Shown here: positions 32,199 to 42,423 of the stretch, in pieces
Layout: each line of letters opens with the position of its first letter
Numbering within the stretch: the stretch's first letter is position 1
From: Pelomonas sp. Root1237
GTDB lineage: Bacteria > Pseudomonadota > Gammaproteobacteria > Burkholderiales > Burkholderiaceae_C
NCBI RefSeq assembly: GCF_001425055.1
Contig: NZ_LMDK01000012.1
Span: 1-64,000 of the forward strand
Reading direction: 5' to 3'
DNA: 64,000 nt
Program-made: the position numbers and the translations under genes
The notes under the pieces: generated by a model
The model's database searches: none
What the model was told of the DNA's origin: nothing
The model's input: only the letters and a program-made list of their open reading frames with translations

Positions 32199-33106
32199 CG
32201 CGTCGCGGGCTGGGAATCGGTGCGCAAGTTTGCACGAGCTTCTTCCGTTTCCCGTCGCGAACCCAACACTCTTGCGTAGGCCCAGGTGAACTCGGCGCCG
32301 ATCAACAGGATCTGCGCCGAGAAGTACACCCACACCAGCAGGGCCACCACCGAGGCCGCGGCGCCAAAGCCCGAGGCGACGCCGCTGCGCTGCAGATAGG
32401 CGCCGATGCCATAGCGGCCCAGGGCAAACAGGCCCGCCGTGACGAAGGCGCCGAGCAGCACGTCGCGCCAGGCGACGTGAACGCGTGGCATCCACTTGAA
32501 GATCAGCGCGAACACGGCCACCACCAGGCCCTGGCTGAACACCGTGTTGGCCAGAGCAGCGACGCGCAGCCAGTCGCCAAACCAGGGCTGCCACCAGGTC
32601 TGGGCAGCCGACATGACGGCGTCCAGCAGCAGCGACACCAGCAGCAGAAAGCTCAGGCCAAAGATGAGGCCGAAGCTCAGCAGGCGCGCGCGCAGCCAGT
32701 TCAGCCAGCCTTGCACCGGGCGGGCCGGCACGCGCCAGATGGTGTCCAGCGCATCCTGGAGCTCGGCGAACATCGTCGTCGCACCGACCAGCATCAGCCC
32801 CAGCCCGACAACCGTACTGAGCCAGCCGCCGGCCGGCCAGGAGACCGACTTCAGCATGCTTTCGACTGTCGAGGCGGCCGTCGCGCCGAGCAGCGCGGCG
32901 AGCTGGTCGAAGAGCTCGCCGCGCACCGCCTCGCCGCCCCAGACCAGGCCGGCCACCGACACGACGATGAGCAGCAGCGGTGCCAGCGAGAACAGCGTGT
33001 AGTAGGCGAGTGCCGCGCCCATGCGCGGGCCGCGGTCGTCGAGGAAGCCGTCGAAGGTCAGCTTCAGCACGCGTCCCAGCGGTCGGATCTGATCAAGCCA
33101 GCTCAT
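32195..33106 (-). CDS. YihY/BrkB family inner-membrane protein
   Basis: Integral membrane protein of 303 aa with about six hydrophobic helices. Family hallmarks are RGPRMGAALAYYTLFSLAPLLLIVVS near the N-terminus and SVVALLVWVYFSAQILLIGAEFTWAYAR near the end. It was long misnamed RNase BN; relatives are linked to lipid or envelope functions (YhjD, BrkB), but no reaction is established. Precedes and overlaps the lipase gene. Confidence 0.9.
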   Translation of the reverse strand: MSWLDQIRPLGRVLKLTFDGFLDDRGPRMGAALAYYTLFSLAPLLLIVVSVAGLVWGGEAVRGELFDQLAALLGATAASTVESMLKSVSWPAGGWLSTVVGLGLMLVGATTMFAELQDALDTIWRVPARPVQGWLNWLRARLLSFGLIFGLSFLLLVSLLLDAVMSAAQTWWQPWFGDWLRVAALANTVFSQGLVVAVFALIFKWMPRVHVAWRDVLLGAFVTAGLFALGRYGIGAYLQRSGVASGFGAAASVVALLVWVYFSAQILLIGAEFTWAYARVLGSRRETEEARANLRTDSQPATR

Positions 33107-33157
33107 GCGCGAAGTCTCGCGGCATGCGCTGGCCGCCGCTGTAGGACGCGACCGGCG

Positions 33158-36112
33158 TCAGAACGTCATGCGGGCGCCCACGCGGTACTGGCGGCCCAGC
33201 ACGTCGAACAGCGAGGGATTCACGCCATAGCCGGTGTTGGTGCCCGGGGCGTTGGGCGGCGCGACGTCGGTGACGTTGTCGATCTTGAAGTAGGCGGTGA
33301 TGTTTTTGTTGATCTTGTAGTTGCCGGCGAGATCCCAATAGAAAGCGCCCTTCATGTGGTTGTTGTCGATGGTCTGGTGCATGGCGGTGGAGACTGGGCA
33401 GGTGGTCTGGCACTCGATGAACTCGTTGCTGTAGACGCCATTGCTGACCCAGCGCTGGCCCACCGTGAAGCTGGCCTTTTCGCCTTCCCAGGATTGCGAG
33501 AACTGGGCCTTCCACGTCGGCGTGTCGCCGAGGTTGACGCCTGCGCGCTCGGCCGGGATGGTGCCCACGATGCCCGATGTGACCAGGAAGCTGTTGGTGT
33601 GCGTTGCCAGGCCACGCAGCGTGAGCTTGCCGGGCAGATTGACGCTGGCCAGGTTGAATCGGTAGAGAGCTTCCATGTCGAAGCCCTTGCTGCGCATCCT
33701 GGCCAGATTGAAGGCCTGCAGCGTCACGTACTTCACGGGGCTGACAAGATCCATCGCGGCGCAGATCTCTTGGTTGCCGGCAGCGCAGAGGTCCACTTCC
33801 TGCTGGGCTCCGAGGGTGGAGATCACGTCCTTCAACTTGATGTCGAAGTAGTCGATCGACGCACTGAAGCCTGGCGCCCACTTGGGCTGCGACAACACCA
33901 GGCCGAGGATGCGGTTGTTGGCCAGCTCGGGGCGAAGGTTGACGTTGCCGATGGTGCGCTGCTGCACGTTGTAGGTGTTGCCCTGGAAGTTGACGGCCTG
34001 GTTGATGACCACCGGCGCGGCAAACAGCTCGGAGAGATTCGGCGCACGCACATCACGCGAGGCGACGTAGCGAACGCGCAGGCCATCGACCCCGGTCTTC
34101 CAGGTCGAGCCGATCTTCCAACTGTTGATGCCGCCGGCGGTGCTGTAGAGCGTGCGACGCACGGCCGCGTTGAGGTTGGCCTCGCCCAGGCTGTCGGACT
34201 TGAACATCGGAGCGTTCACTTCGACGAAAGCTTCTTTCACGTTGTAGGCGCCCGCCGCAGCGTGGTAGTTGCCGGCGAACCAGTTGTTGCCCACAGTGGT
34301 GTTGAGGAGCGGGTCAGCCGGGTAGTCGGCCGTATTGGGCGTTGCGGGGTAGACGCCATTGCCGTAGGGGTCGCCCGTCACCCAGTAACCTTCCTTGCGA
34401 GCTTCAGCCCCGAAGGCAACGGCCACCGGTCCTGCCCAGTTCGAGAACGGCTGGCCGTTGAGGTTGAAGCTGGCCACCGTCTGACGCTGCACCGACAACT
34501 GATGCGGACCGACGGCCGGGAACACATAGGCCAGCGCGGCCGGATCCTGCTGCACATCGCCGATGATGTTCAGCGGCGCGCAGCCCGCGGCCACGGCGGT
34601 GGCGTTTCGGCAGACGATCTGGCCGGACGAATTGCGCACGGCGTCGATGGCGGCGTTGAAGCGCGGGTTCAGCATGATGTTGCTGACCTTCAGATCGATG
34701 CTGTTTTCGCCGTGCTCGAAGTAGCCGTCATACGACCAAGTCTGGCCTAGCGCGCTAGCCTTGCCGGTCGCACCCAGCACGAACCGCTTCTGTTCGCGGA
34801 TCGGGTTGACCTCGATGTCCTTGGGCTGGTTGCCGTAGGCCGTGCCGAACTTGAAGCTGGTGATGCCCTTGTCCACGCAGGCCTGCTTGATGGAGGCCGG
34901 CACGTAGGGGTTCTCGCACTGGATGGTCAAGTTGTCCAGCTTGGGCGAACCGGGGTTTGGCGTGTTGCGAGCGTTGGTCCTGGCCAGGTTGACCGTGAAG
35001 TAGACCTCGTTGTCATCGTCCAGCTCATAGCTACCACGGGTGTAGAAGACCTGACGCTGCAGGTTCATGCCCATGGTGGTGCCGCCGCCGATGGTGCCGG
35101 AGAGGTCGCCGCCCACGCAGAAGGGGGTGATGCAGCCTGTCACTGCACCCGTGCCTGTGGGCACGCCGTTGGAGCCGTAGTCGAACTTGTAGGGCACGCC
35201 GTCCTTGCCGAAGGCGGTACCCTGCAGCGGGCCCTGGGTGATCAAGCCGTACTTGGAGTACTGGAACTGTTGGGCGTTGCGGATGTCGAACAGCTGCGGC
35301 CTGCCGTCCGTGGTCTGGCCGGTAGGGCGCTGTTGCCAGGCCGGGTTGTTGAACCAGGTGCGGCCGTTGGCGCCCTGGCCACCAAAGCGGGGTGAGGGCA
35401 CGCCCTTTTCACGGACGAGTTCCACGCTCACGGCAACGTGCACACGGTCGTTGAGGAAGCTCCGGCCCCAGGCGGCTTGCAGTGCGCCGTTCTTGTCGTC
35501 GCCGTAGTTGGTCTGGCCAGCTTCGATGTTGGCCTTGAAGCCCTTGAAGCGCTTGTCGGTGATGAAGTTCACCACGCCGCCGACGGCGTCGGAGCCGTAA
35601 GAGGCGCCGGCACCGCCGGTCACCACGTCGACTTGTGTGACGAGGAGCTGTGGGAACTGGCTGATGTCAGCCACGCCGGTCACGTTGGCCGGCACCACGC
35701 GTTGGCCATCGAGCAGGGTCAGCGTGCGGATCGGGGTCAGGCCGCGCAGGCTCAGGGAACTGAGGCCCTGCAAGCCGCTGCTGGTGCTGTTGGTGAAGGT
35801 GGTGCGACCCGTGCTGCCCTGGAGCGCAGGCAACTCAACGAGGCTCTGGAAAATGTTCGGGTGAGCCGCCTTCTCGAGGTCCGAGGCGGTGAGGCGCGTG
35901 GTCGGCGTCGGTTGCGTGAAGCCGCGCGCCGAGATGCGCGAGCCCGTAATGACCACGGTGCTCAGCACGCTGGCGCCGGGATTGACCTCTGGCGCGGCGT
36001 CAGGCGTTGTGGCCGGTGTCTCAGCGCTTTGGGCCAGGGCGGGAAGCGCCAGCACGGCGCAAGCCGTGAGGGCCGCCAGATGGATCAGGGTCTTGGAACC
36101 GGGATTTCGCAT
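33158..36112 (-). CDS. TonB-dependent receptor of the sugar-acid locus
   Basis: Outer-membrane receptor of 984 aa. It has a signal peptide (LALPALA|QSAET), a TonB box STVVITG, a plug with LQGLSSLSLRGLTPIRTLTLLDGQRVVP and GGAGASYGSDAVGGVVNFITDK, and a long barrel ending GRQYRVGARMTF. This size and plug type are common in receptors for oligosaccharides in Xanthomonas/Caulobacter-type CUT loci. An AGGAG before the ATG at 36112 fixes the start; the frame continues upstream without coding signals. A LacI-type operator at 36192-36205 lies 80 nt before the start. I infer uptake of cellobionate or related oligosaccharides. Confidence 0.9.
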   Translation of the reverse strand: MRNPGSKTLIHLAALTACAVLALPALAQSAETPATTPDAAPEVNPGASVLSTVVITGSRISARGFTQPTPTTRLTASDLEKAAHPNIFQSLVELPALQGSTGRTTFTNSTSSGLQGLSSLSLRGLTPIRTLTLLDGQRVVPANVTGVADISQFPQLLVTQVDVVTGGAGASYGSDAVGGVVNFITDKRFKGFKANIEAGQTNYGDDKNGALQAAWGRSFLNDRVHVAVSVELVREKGVPSPRFGGQGANGRTWFNNPAWQQRPTGQTTDGRPQLFDIRNAQQFQYSKYGLITQGPLQGTAFGKDGVPYKFDYGSNGVPTGTGAVTGCITPFCVGGDLSGTIGGGTTMGMNLQRQVFYTRGSYELDDDNEVYFTVNLARTNARNTPNPGSPKLDNLTIQCENPYVPASIKQACVDKGITSFKFGTAYGNQPKDIEVNPIREQKRFVLGATGKASALGQTWSYDGYFEHGENSIDLKVSNIMLNPRFNAAIDAVRNSSGQIVCRNATAVAAGCAPLNIIGDVQQDPAALAYVFPAVGPHQLSVQRQTVASFNLNGQPFSNWAGPVAVAFGAEARKEGYWVTGDPYGNGVYPATPNTADYPADPLLNTTVGNNWFAGNYHAAAGAYNVKEAFVEVNAPMFKSDSLGEANLNAAVRRTLYSTAGGINSWKIGSTWKTGVDGLRVRYVASRDVRAPNLSELFAAPVVINQAVNFQGNTYNVQQRTIGNVNLRPELANNRILGLVLSQPKWAPGFSASIDYFDIKLKDVISTLGAQQEVDLCAAGNQEICAAMDLVSPVKYVTLQAFNLARMRSKGFDMEALYRFNLASVNLPGKLTLRGLATHTNSFLVTSGIVGTIPAERAGVNLGDTPTWKAQFSQSWEGEKASFTVGQRWVSNGVYSNEFIECQTTCPVSTAMHQTIDNNHMKGAFYWDLAGNYKINKNITAYFKIDNVTDVAPPNAPGTNTGYGVNPSLFDVLGRQYRVGARMTF

Positions 36113-36191
36113 GGGAGGTCTCCTGAGGTGGCACGGTGGGCCGCTGCCTTGTGGTCGTTGAGCCGGTATTCGGTAAACAAACTTGGTTATT

Positions 36192-36205
36192 GGATAGCGC
36201 TGTCC
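36192..36205. promoter_or_regulatory. LacI-type operator upstream of the TonB receptor
   Basis: GGATAGCGCTGTCC, one mismatch from the perfect palindrome GGATAGCGCTATCC found at 41622-41635. Located 80 nt before the TonB receptor start codon on the minus strand. Confidence 0.8.
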
Positions 36206-36301
36206 GGGTAGCTTAAAAAAACCGGATGGCTTAGGTTGAAACTCGCCCGAACACGCGATCCCCAAGGTTTGAACAGCTGCGCCGAGGGCTATCGCGTTTC
36301 G

Positions 36302-36315
36302 GGATTGCGCTATCC
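36302..36315. promoter_or_regulatory. LacI-type operator upstream of the lacI-family gene
   Basis: GGATTGCGCTATCC, one mismatch from GGATAGCGCTATCC, 45 nt before the regulator start at 36360. It suggests autoregulation. The central GCGC matches the general LacI/GalR-family operator pattern. Confidence 0.8.
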
Positions 36316-36359
36316 TAGGCATCGAATTCCCCCTCCGATATGGGGGATACCATGTAGAA

Positions 36360-37400
36360 ATGCCGAGCAGCAAGACGACATCAGCCGCCTCCCCCAGACG
36401 CACCAGGGCCACCGGCCGGGTGACGCTGGCGGACGTGGCGCAGGCCGCCGGCGTCAGCCCCATCACCGTGTCGCGGGCCCTGCGTGGCGAGCGGGCGGTG
36501 GCGCAGGAGCTGTGCGAGCGCGTCCAGGCCGCCGCCACTGCGCTGGGCTACGTGCCCGATCCGGCCGCCCGCGCGCTGGCCTCCAGCCGCAGCTCCCATG
36601 TCGCGGTGCTGATCCCCAAGCTGAGCAATACCTTGTTCGTCGAGCTGCTCGACGCGGTGCAGACCACGCTCGTGCCGGCTGGCTACCAGACGCTGATCGG
36701 CGTCACCCATTACGACGCCAGCGAAGAGGAGGCCGTGCTGCGCAGCTTTCTGGCACACCGGCCGGCCGGTCTCATCGTCACCGGCCGCGATCGCAGCCCG
36801 GCGGCGGCCGCTCTGATCGAGGGCAGCGGCGTTCCCTGCGTGCATGTGATGGAGGTGGAGCCGGGCAGCCACAGCGTGGGCTTCTCGCAACGCGATGCCG
36901 GGCGGGCCATCACGCAGCATCTGCTCGATTCGGGTCGGCGCCGCGTCGTCTACGTTGCCGCCCAGCTCGACCCACGCACCTTGGAACGCGGTGAGGGCTA
37001 CAAGGAGGCGCTGGTGCAAGCCGGCCTGGGCGAGAGCGTGAACAAGGTGCTGATCGCCGAGCCCTCGTCCATGGCGCTCGGTGGCGCGATGCTGGAGCGT
37101 GTGCTGCGCGAGACGCCTGAGACCGACGCCATCTTCTTCTGCAACGACGACCTTGCGCAGGGCGCGCTGCTGGCGGCCTTGCGCCTGGGGGTGGCCGTGC
37201 CTGGCCGCGTGGCGGTGGCCGGCTTCAACGACCTGCCGGGCAGCGACCAGATGGTGCCGCCACTCACCACCGTGGCCACGCCGCGCCGTCAGATCGGCGA
37301 GCAGGCGGCGCAGATGTTGATGAAGCTGATGCGCGGCCAGCCGGTGGAGCAGCCGAACGTGGACCTGGGCTTCCAGGTCGTGCGGCGGGCGTCAACCTAG
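36360..37400 (+). CDS. LacI-family transcriptional repressor of the sugar-acid locus
   Basis: Repressor of 346 aa. The N-terminal HTH and hinge ([58 protein letters not shown]) is followed by a periplasmic-binding-type sensor domain ([22 protein letters not shown] ... [20 protein letters not shown]). The sensor part resembles GntR-type gluconate repressors. It lies between the divergent TonB receptor and the convergent GH94 operon. Identical palindromes stand at all three promoters, so it probably represses the locus until the sugar acid is present. Confidence 0.92.
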   Translation: MPSSKTTSAASPRRTRATGRVTLADVAQAAGVSPITVSRALRGERAVAQELCERVQAAATALGYVPDPAARALASSRSSHVAVLIPKLSNTLFVELLDAVQTTLVPAGYQTLIGVTHYDASEEEAVLRSFLAHRPAGLIVTGRDRSPAAAALIEGSGVPCVHVMEVEPGSHSVGFSQRDAGRAITQHLLDSGRRRVVYVAAQLDPRTLERGEGYKEALVQAGLGESVNKVLIAEPSSMALGGAMLERVLRETPETDAIFFCNDDLAQGALLAALRLGVAVPGRVAVAGFNDLPGSDQMVPPLTTVATPRRQIGEQAAQMLMKLMRGQPVEQPNVDLGFQVVRRAST

Positions 37401-39722
37401 CTCGACGTCCAGCCGGTAGCTGCGGCCGGGCTCGATGTCGCGCACCAGGCCATCTGGCAATGGCTGGCCATCCAGAAGTACGCGGTTTTGGCCGGTGCGG
37501 CGAACCTGCAGGTGGAAACGCGCACCGCGGAACTCGCGTTCAGCGCTGAGCTCGTCCCAGCCCGAGGGCAGTTGCGGCTTCACTCGCAGGCCTTTCGCAT
37601 CGCCGCGCAGGCCGCAAAGGCCTTCGATGACGCAGCGATAGGCCCAGGCCGCGGTGCCGGTGTTGAAGAGCTGGCTGGAGCGGCCGGCCGTACGCGGGAA
37701 CTGCTGGTGCGCGCCGCGGTAGTAGTTGGGAATGAAGACCGGCAACTGGCCGCGCTGCAGATAGTCGGCCTCGTCAGGCCCCGGAATCATGCGGCGCAGT
37801 GCGCTGTAGGCGCGGTCGCTCTCGCCTGCGTCGTACAGCGCATGAACGTAAAAGCTGGCAGCGTGGTTGTAGACGGCGCCGTTCTCGGCCGAGCCGGGAT
37901 GCTTCTGCGTCACGCGGCCGACGTCGTCGCGCATGCCGGAGTAGGGCGGGTTGAACATCGCCATGCCGTGCGGCGTGTCGAGTTGGGCATCGATGGCGGC
38001 GAGCATCTTCACGCGCTGCTCGCCGCTCGCGGCACCGCTGAGCATGGCCCAGGACTGCGGGTTGAGATAGATGCGGCCTTCGGTGTCGGCGCTGACGCCG
38101 AAGATCACATCGTCATCAGTAATGCCGCGTGCGAACCAGGCGCCATCCCACAGATGGCGGTTGGCGGCGGCATTCAGGTCCTCGACCGCAGCCTGCCAGC
38201 GCGCGGCTTGGTCGGAGCGGCCGGCGCTGGCGCAGATACCGCCCCACAGCCGCATCGCATAGGCGGCCGCAACAGTGAGCCAGCCCGACACGCCGCGGCC
38301 CTTGTAGCCCACCATGTTCATCGGGTCGCACCAGTCGCCCTGGGCGATGAAACTCAGGCCGCGGGCGTCGCGGTCCTGCTGCAGCCAGGCCATGGCGGCG
38401 TCCAGCCGTTCGGCGACGGTGAGGTCGTTCACCACTACATCCAACAGCGCGAAGTCGCCCGTCTCGTCGAGGTAGGCCTGCAGGCACACGGGCAGCCAAA
38501 CGCAGTGGTCGGTGTGCGGCACCTGGTTGATGTACTTCAGCTCGGCGCCTTCGATGAGCAGGATGCCGTCCGGCATGGAGCCGTTGGCGGCCTGTTGGCC
38601 CAGCGCATGCAACAGTGCGCCGCGCGTGACGCTCGGCGCGATATAGGCCATGCCGAGGTTGTCCTGCAAGTAGTTGCGCGTCTGCGGGTCGGTGCTGAGC
38701 CGGTTCACGTCGCCGTGATAGAAAACCTGGCGCGGCAGCCAGTGGTTCACGAAGCGGTCGAAGTCGGCATCGGGCGTCGTGATGCGCAGGCAGCCTCGGC
38801 CGCCGTCGACGTAGTCGGCATAGGCAGCGTGGGCGCGGGCGAAGCCGGCTTCGCTGAGGTAGGTCTCGCGCACGCTGGCGATCTCGGCGTCGTCCAGCGC
38901 AGGGCCGAAGAGGAAGCGCCAGGTCTGGCCCTCGTTGGGCTGCAGCGTCAGCCGGTACTGCGCGCAGGCGGCGGGCGTTTCGTAGCGGGCGTCGCCGCCG
39001 ACCAGTTGTTCTGCCTGCAGCGCGCTCGGGTTGCGCAGGCCGCCTTCGCCCTCGAACGCTAGCTGGCTCGCCTCCCAGGCATCAGGTGCGCACTCGCAGA
39101 GGAAATAGGTCTTGTCCTTGAGCTGCAGGTTCTTGAAGTAGTCCGCCACCTTCTGGTAGGGCGTGACGCTGCTGGCCACGATGCCGCCCAGGTCGGCGCG
39201 CCACTCGGCCGACTGGTTCATCCACGACATGTAGCCGATGGGAAAGTAGGGCACGACGCTGATGCGTCTCGGTTGGCCCGAGAGATTGGTGACGCGAACC
39301 TCCCAAAGCTCGACGACATCGTCGGTCGGCAGGCCTAACGTCAGCTCCACGCGCAGGCCGAGGTGCTCCACCGTCCAGCTCAGGTCGTGCCGGCCGACGA
39401 CGAAGCTGAAGCTGTCGACCGGCGCGCGCACCGGCTCATACGGCGCCGAGAACAGCTCGCCCGTGTCCTCGTCCTTCACGTAGACGAAGCGGCCGGGGTG
39501 GTGGGCGTAGTAGGCCTGCTCCGGCTGCATGAAGGTCTTGGCCTCCAGGTTGGGCGCATGGGCGTACTTGGCCGGCTCGGGCTGCATGAACTGCGCGGTG
39601 GCGTAGCCGCGGCAGGTCACCTGGATCATCATGCGGCGGTTCCACAGGAAGCCGGCGGCCTGGGGCAGGGCGGTGGGGCTGGTGAGCTCGCAGCGCTCGC
39701 CGTCATCGAGGTGTCGCAGCAT
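37392..39722 (-). CDS. GH94 phosphorylase, probable cellobionic acid phosphorylase
   Basis: Protein of 776 aa. The N-terminal beta-sandwich ([26 protein letters not shown]) is followed by the (alpha/alpha)6 catalytic barrel. The general acid is expected in GDWCD (462-466), at the place of the DWND-type motif of cellobiose phosphorylases. [22 protein letters not shown] and [14 protein letters not shown] are typical of the branch that includes Xanthomonas cellobionic acid phosphorylase (about 790 aa). That enzyme yields glucose 1-phosphate and gluconate, and gluconokinase is in this operon. The substrate is inferred from family likeness and context. The start at 39722 lies 5 nt after the transporter stop; the frame runs far upstream but is not coding there. 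Confidence 0.85.
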   Translation of the reverse strand: MLRHLDDGERCELTSPTALPQAAGFLWNRRMMIQVTCRGYATAQFMQPEPAKYAHAPNLEAKTFMQPEQAYYAHHPGRFVYVKDEDTGELFSAPYEPVRAPVDSFSFVVGRHDLSWTVEHLGLRVELTLGLPTDDVVELWEVRVTNLSGQPRRISVVPYFPIGYMSWMNQSAEWRADLGGIVASSVTPYQKVADYFKNLQLKDKTYFLCECAPDAWEASQLAFEGEGGLRNPSALQAEQLVGGDARYETPAACAQYRLTLQPNEGQTWRFLFGPALDDAEIASVRETYLSEAGFARAHAAYADYVDGGRGCLRITTPDADFDRFVNHWLPRQVFYHGDVNRLSTDPQTRNYLQDNLGMAYIAPSVTRGALLHALGQQAANGSMPDGILLIEGAELKYINQVPHTDHCVWLPVCLQAYLDETGDFALLDVVVNDLTVAERLDAAMAWLQQDRDARGLSFIAQGDWCDPMNMVGYKGRGVSGWLTVAAAYAMRLWGGICASAGRSDQAARWQAAVEDLNAAANRHLWDGAWFARGITDDDVIFGVSADTEGRIYLNPQSWAMLSGAASGEQRVKMLAAIDAQLDTPHGMAMFNPPYSGMRDDVGRVTQKHPGSAENGAVYNHAASFYVHALYDAGESDRAYSALRRMIPGPDEADYLQRGQLPVFIPNYYRGAHQQFPRTAGRSSQLFNTGTAAWAYRCVIEGLCGLRGDAKGLRVKPQLPSGWDELSAEREFRGARFHLQVRRTGQNRVLLDGQPLPDGLVRDIEPGRSYRLDVELG

Positions 39723-39727
39723 GGGCG

Positions 39728-41083
39728 TCAGACCGGTGAAGTGGAGAACTTGCGCGCGGCCAGGTCGGCCTGGATGCGCGCCATGGTGGGGTTGTCCAGC
39801 GTGTAGAAGACCATGATGACGGCGGCCAGCAGCGTGAAGCCGGCCGGGATCACGGACATCAGCCAGACGATGCCGGCCTGGGAGTCGGCCGATTGCACCG
39901 CGTTGGGCACATAGCCCAGCGCCGTGAACAGCGTGCCGATGACGCCGACGGCGACAGCCGTGCCGAGCTTCTGCGCGAACGAGCTGGCCGCGAAGGTCAT
40001 GCCCGTCGCGCGGCGGCCGTTGCGCCATTCGTTGAAGTCGGCCGAATCGGCCAGCATCGAAAAGGACAGCGGCGATTTCGGGCCGAGGACGAGACCGAGC
40101 GCGATCTGCAGCGCATACATCAGCGCGATCTGATCGGCGTCGACGAACAGGAAGGCCATCGACAGCACGGTGGAAGCGAGCATCAACCCGATCAGCAGCT
40201 TGCGCTTGTCGATGAAGCGAGTGAGGAAGGGCGTGCACGCCGTGCCGGCCGCCGCGGCCAGCAGGTAGGCCGGCATGAAGGTGGCCAGAAGCTCGGGCCG
40301 GTTGACCACGTACTTGAAGTAGTAGGCCGCGCTGGTCATGCGCAGCGTGATGCTGAGCATGATGATCAGCGCCAGGAAGAACAGCAGGATCCAGGGCAGG
40401 TTGCTGCGCAGGTCGGCCAGGTCCTGGCGCACGCTGGAGGGCTCGGCCTGTACCGGCTGGACGCGCTCGGTCGTCGCGCTGAAGGTGAAGGCGAAGATCA
40501 GCGCGGCGGCAACGCCCCAGAACACCATGGTCAGCGTCCAGCCCAGGGCTGGGTCGCCACCACCGAACCAACCCACCAGCCGGGGCGACACGGCCGTGAC
40601 GAGGGTGCCGCCCGCGAAGCCGCAGACGAAACGGGACGCGTTGACAGCATTGCGCTCCCGCGCGTCGCCCGAGATCACCCCCGACAAGGCGCTGTAGGGC
40701 AGGTTGACGCTGGTGTAGACCGTCATCAAGAGCAGGTAGGTCACGTAGGCCCACACCAGCTTGCCCGTGGGGCCGAAGTCGGGCGTGGAATAGGTCAGCA
40801 CACCGATCACCGCCAGCGGCAGCGGCATGAAGAGCAGATAGGGCCGGAACTTGCCCCAGCGCGTCTGTGTGCGGTCGGCGAAGGCGCCGATCATGGGGTC
40901 GGTGAAGGCGTTGAAGATCTTGATGACGAACAACATCGTCGCGGCGGCGGCTGCGGTGATGCCGAACACATCGGTATAGAAGATCAGCAGGAAGGTCGAG
41001 ATGTTGGTCCAGTAGAAGTTGAACCCCATGTCGCCCAGGCCGTAGCCGACGATCTCGCGCCGAGTGAGCGGGCGCGCGCTCAT
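39728..41083 (-). CDS. GPH-family (glycoside-pentoside-hexuronide) sugar:cation symporter
   Basis: Membrane transporter of 451 aa with 12 predicted helices. GPH motifs are [17 protein letters not shown] at the N-terminus, [27 protein letters not shown] in loop 2-3 and [27 protein letters not shown] in the second half. It probably imports the disaccharide acid across the inner membrane with H+ or Na+. Overlaps gluconokinase by 4 nt and is followed by GH94 after 5 nt. Confidence 0.92.
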   Translation of the reverse strand: MSARPLTRREIVGYGLGDMGFNFYWTNISTFLLIFYTDVFGITAAAAATMLFVIKIFNAFTDPMIGAFADRTQTRWGKFRPYLLFMPLPLAVIGVLTYSTPDFGPTGKLVWAYVTYLLLMTVYTSVNLPYSALSGVISGDARERNAVNASRFVCGFAGGTLVTAVSPRLVGWFGGGDPALGWTLTMVFWGVAAALIFAFTFSATTERVQPVQAEPSSVRQDLADLRSNLPWILLFFLALIIMLSITLRMTSAAYYFKYVVNRPELLATFMPAYLLAAAAGTACTPFLTRFIDKRKLLIGLMLASTVLSMAFLFVDADQIALMYALQIALGLVLGPKSPLSFSMLADSADFNEWRNGRRATGMTFAASSFAQKLGTAVAVGVIGTLFTALGYVPNAVQSADSQAGIVWLMSVIPAGFTLLAAVIMVFYTLDNPTMARIQADLAARKFSTSPV

Positions 41084-41589
41084 GCTGTGCTCTGCAACCA
41101 GGCGAACACCTGCGCCTGCAACTGGTCCAGCGGGGCGAGTGCATCCAGGTGCAGCACGCCCGGCTCGCCGACGGGCGACTCCAGCGTCTCGAACTGACTG
41201 TCGACCAGGCTGACGGAGAAGAAATGGCCGCCGCGTGCCTCGATGCGACGGCGGGCCTCGGCCCGGTCGACATCCAGGAAGGCGAAGCGCAGGCCCGGTG
41301 AGGCTTGGCGGAGCTGGTCACGGTAGCGGCGCTTGAGCGCTGAGCATGCGGCCATGGCGCCTAGCGGGTGGCAACGCAGTTGCTCGCACAGCGCGGCGAG
41401 CCACCCGGCGCGGTCATCGTCGGTCAGCGGCTGGCCCTGGGCCATCTTGCGGCGGTTGGCCTCGCTGTGGAAGTCGTCGCCCTCCAGCCAGACACGGCCG
41501 GCTCTTTGGGCGACGGCAGCGCCCAGCGCGGATTTACCGCTGCCGGCGACGCCCATGAAGACGAGGGATTCGGGCGCAAGGTGGGTCAT
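41080..41589 (-). CDS. gntK: Gluconokinase
   Basis: Kinase of 169 aa, the usual GntK size. P-loop GVAGSGKS at 13-20, [29 protein letters not shown] and [13 protein letters not shown] are the conserved family blocks. It phosphorylates gluconate to 6-phosphogluconate for the Entner-Doudoroff or pentose phosphate route. As first gene of the operon with GPH and GH94, and with a perfect LacI-type operator 33 nt upstream, it would use the gluconate freed from cellobionate. Confidence 0.95.
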   Translation of the reverse strand: MTHLAPESLVFMGVAGSGKSALGAAVAQRAGRVWLEGDDFHSEANRRKMAQGQPLTDDDRAGWLAALCEQLRCHPLGAMAACSALKRRYRDQLRQASPGLRFAFLDVDRAEARRRIEARGGHFFSVSLVDSQFETLESPVGEPGVLHLDALAPLDQLQAQVFAWLQSTA

Positions 41590-41621
41590 GGGGCGCGAGC
41601 GAGAGCGGATCTGAGGGCTTT

Positions 41622-41635
41622 GGATAGCGCTATCC
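41622..41635. promoter_or_regulatory. Perfect LacI-type operator upstream of gluconokinase
   Basis: GGATAGCGCTATCC is a perfect 14-bp palindrome 33 nt before the gntK start at 41589. Near-identical sites occur at 36192-36205 and 36302-36315. Confidence 0.85.
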
Positions 41636-41694
41636 TAATGTCAATGCCGCCTATGACGCTCCGTGTTTTCCCGCCGCAGCCTTCGCGCCGAGCG

Positions 41695-42423
41695 TCAGAG
41701 TACCGCGCGCAGCCTGTCGTAGCCGCTGCGGCTGACGGGAATGCGCTTGCCATTCCTCATGCGCGCGACGTGGGCGTCGCTGTCCGTCTTCTCCAGAGCC
41801 TGCAGCGCCGTGAGGTTGATGATGAAGGAGCGGTGTACGCGCACGAAGCGGCTGGGGTCGAGCTGGGCTTCCAGGTCCGAGATGCGCTGGGCTTTCAGGT
41901 GGTCACGGCCGGCGCTGTGGAAGGCGACGTTGTCGGCCTGAGCCTCGATGTAGTCGATGGCGTCGACCGCCAGCACCTGCATGCCCCCGCTGCGCTCGGC
42001 GTCGCGTACGAGCACACGGCTCAGCGCCTGGGGCGAGACGAGTTTGTCCAGTCCGGGCTGAGCCTGACCAAGCAGGCGGCGCGCGCGTGTCAGCGCGGTG
42101 TCGAAGCGGGGCTGGTTGAAGGGCTTGAGCAAATAGTCCACCGCATGCAGCTCGAAGGCGCGCATGGCGTGCTGGTCATGTGCCGTCGTGAAGATGACGC
42201 CGTCGCGCCGGCCTGTCAGCTCCAGCACTTCGAGGCCCGTCAGGCGCGGCATCTGGATGTCGAGAAAGACGAGGTCGGGCTTGAGCTCGGTGATGGCGCG
42301 GGCGGCGTCCAGGCCGTTTTCGGCCTCGGCGGCTATGGCGATGTCGGCGTGGGCCTTCAGGAACTCGCGCAGCAGGCGGCGGGCCAGGGGTTCGTCGTCG
42401 GCAATGAGGGCTTGCAGCGTCAT
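41695..42423 (-). CDS. LytTR-family response regulator
   Basis: Regulator of 242 aa. The receiver has the acidic pair (ADDE), phospho-acceptor Asp in LVFLDIQMP, T in TTAHD and K in LLKPF. The C-terminal LytTR DNA-binding domain has IDYIEAQADNVAFHS, RVHRSFIINL and GKRIPVSRSGYDRL. It is paired with the sensor kinase upstream (4-nt overlap) as in LytST/AlgZR systems. It may control envelope or stress genes; the linked LiaF-like gene supports that. Confidence 0.93.
   Translation of the reverse strand: MTLQALIADDEPLARRLLREFLKAHADIAIAAEAENGLDAARAITELKPDLVFLDIQMPRLTGLEVLELTGRRDGVIFTTAHDQHAMRAFELHAVDYLLKPFNQPRFDTALTRARRLLGQAQPGLDKLVSPQALSRVLVRDAERSGGMQVLAVDAIDYIEAQADNVAFHSAGRDHLKAQRISDLEAQLDPSRFVRVHRSFIINLTALQALEKTDSDAHVARMRNGKRIPVSRSGYDRLRAVL

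Noticed and set aside
32477-34750. Plus-strand open frame of about 750 codons opposite YihY and the TonB receptor
   Set aside because: Antisense shadow; the minus-strand proteins are well conserved families and this frame has no signature.
39723-41321. Upstream extension of the GH94 frame across the GPH gene
   Set aside because: The GPH transporter and gluconokinase fully explain this DNA; GH94 homology begins at about 39722, just after the transporter stop.
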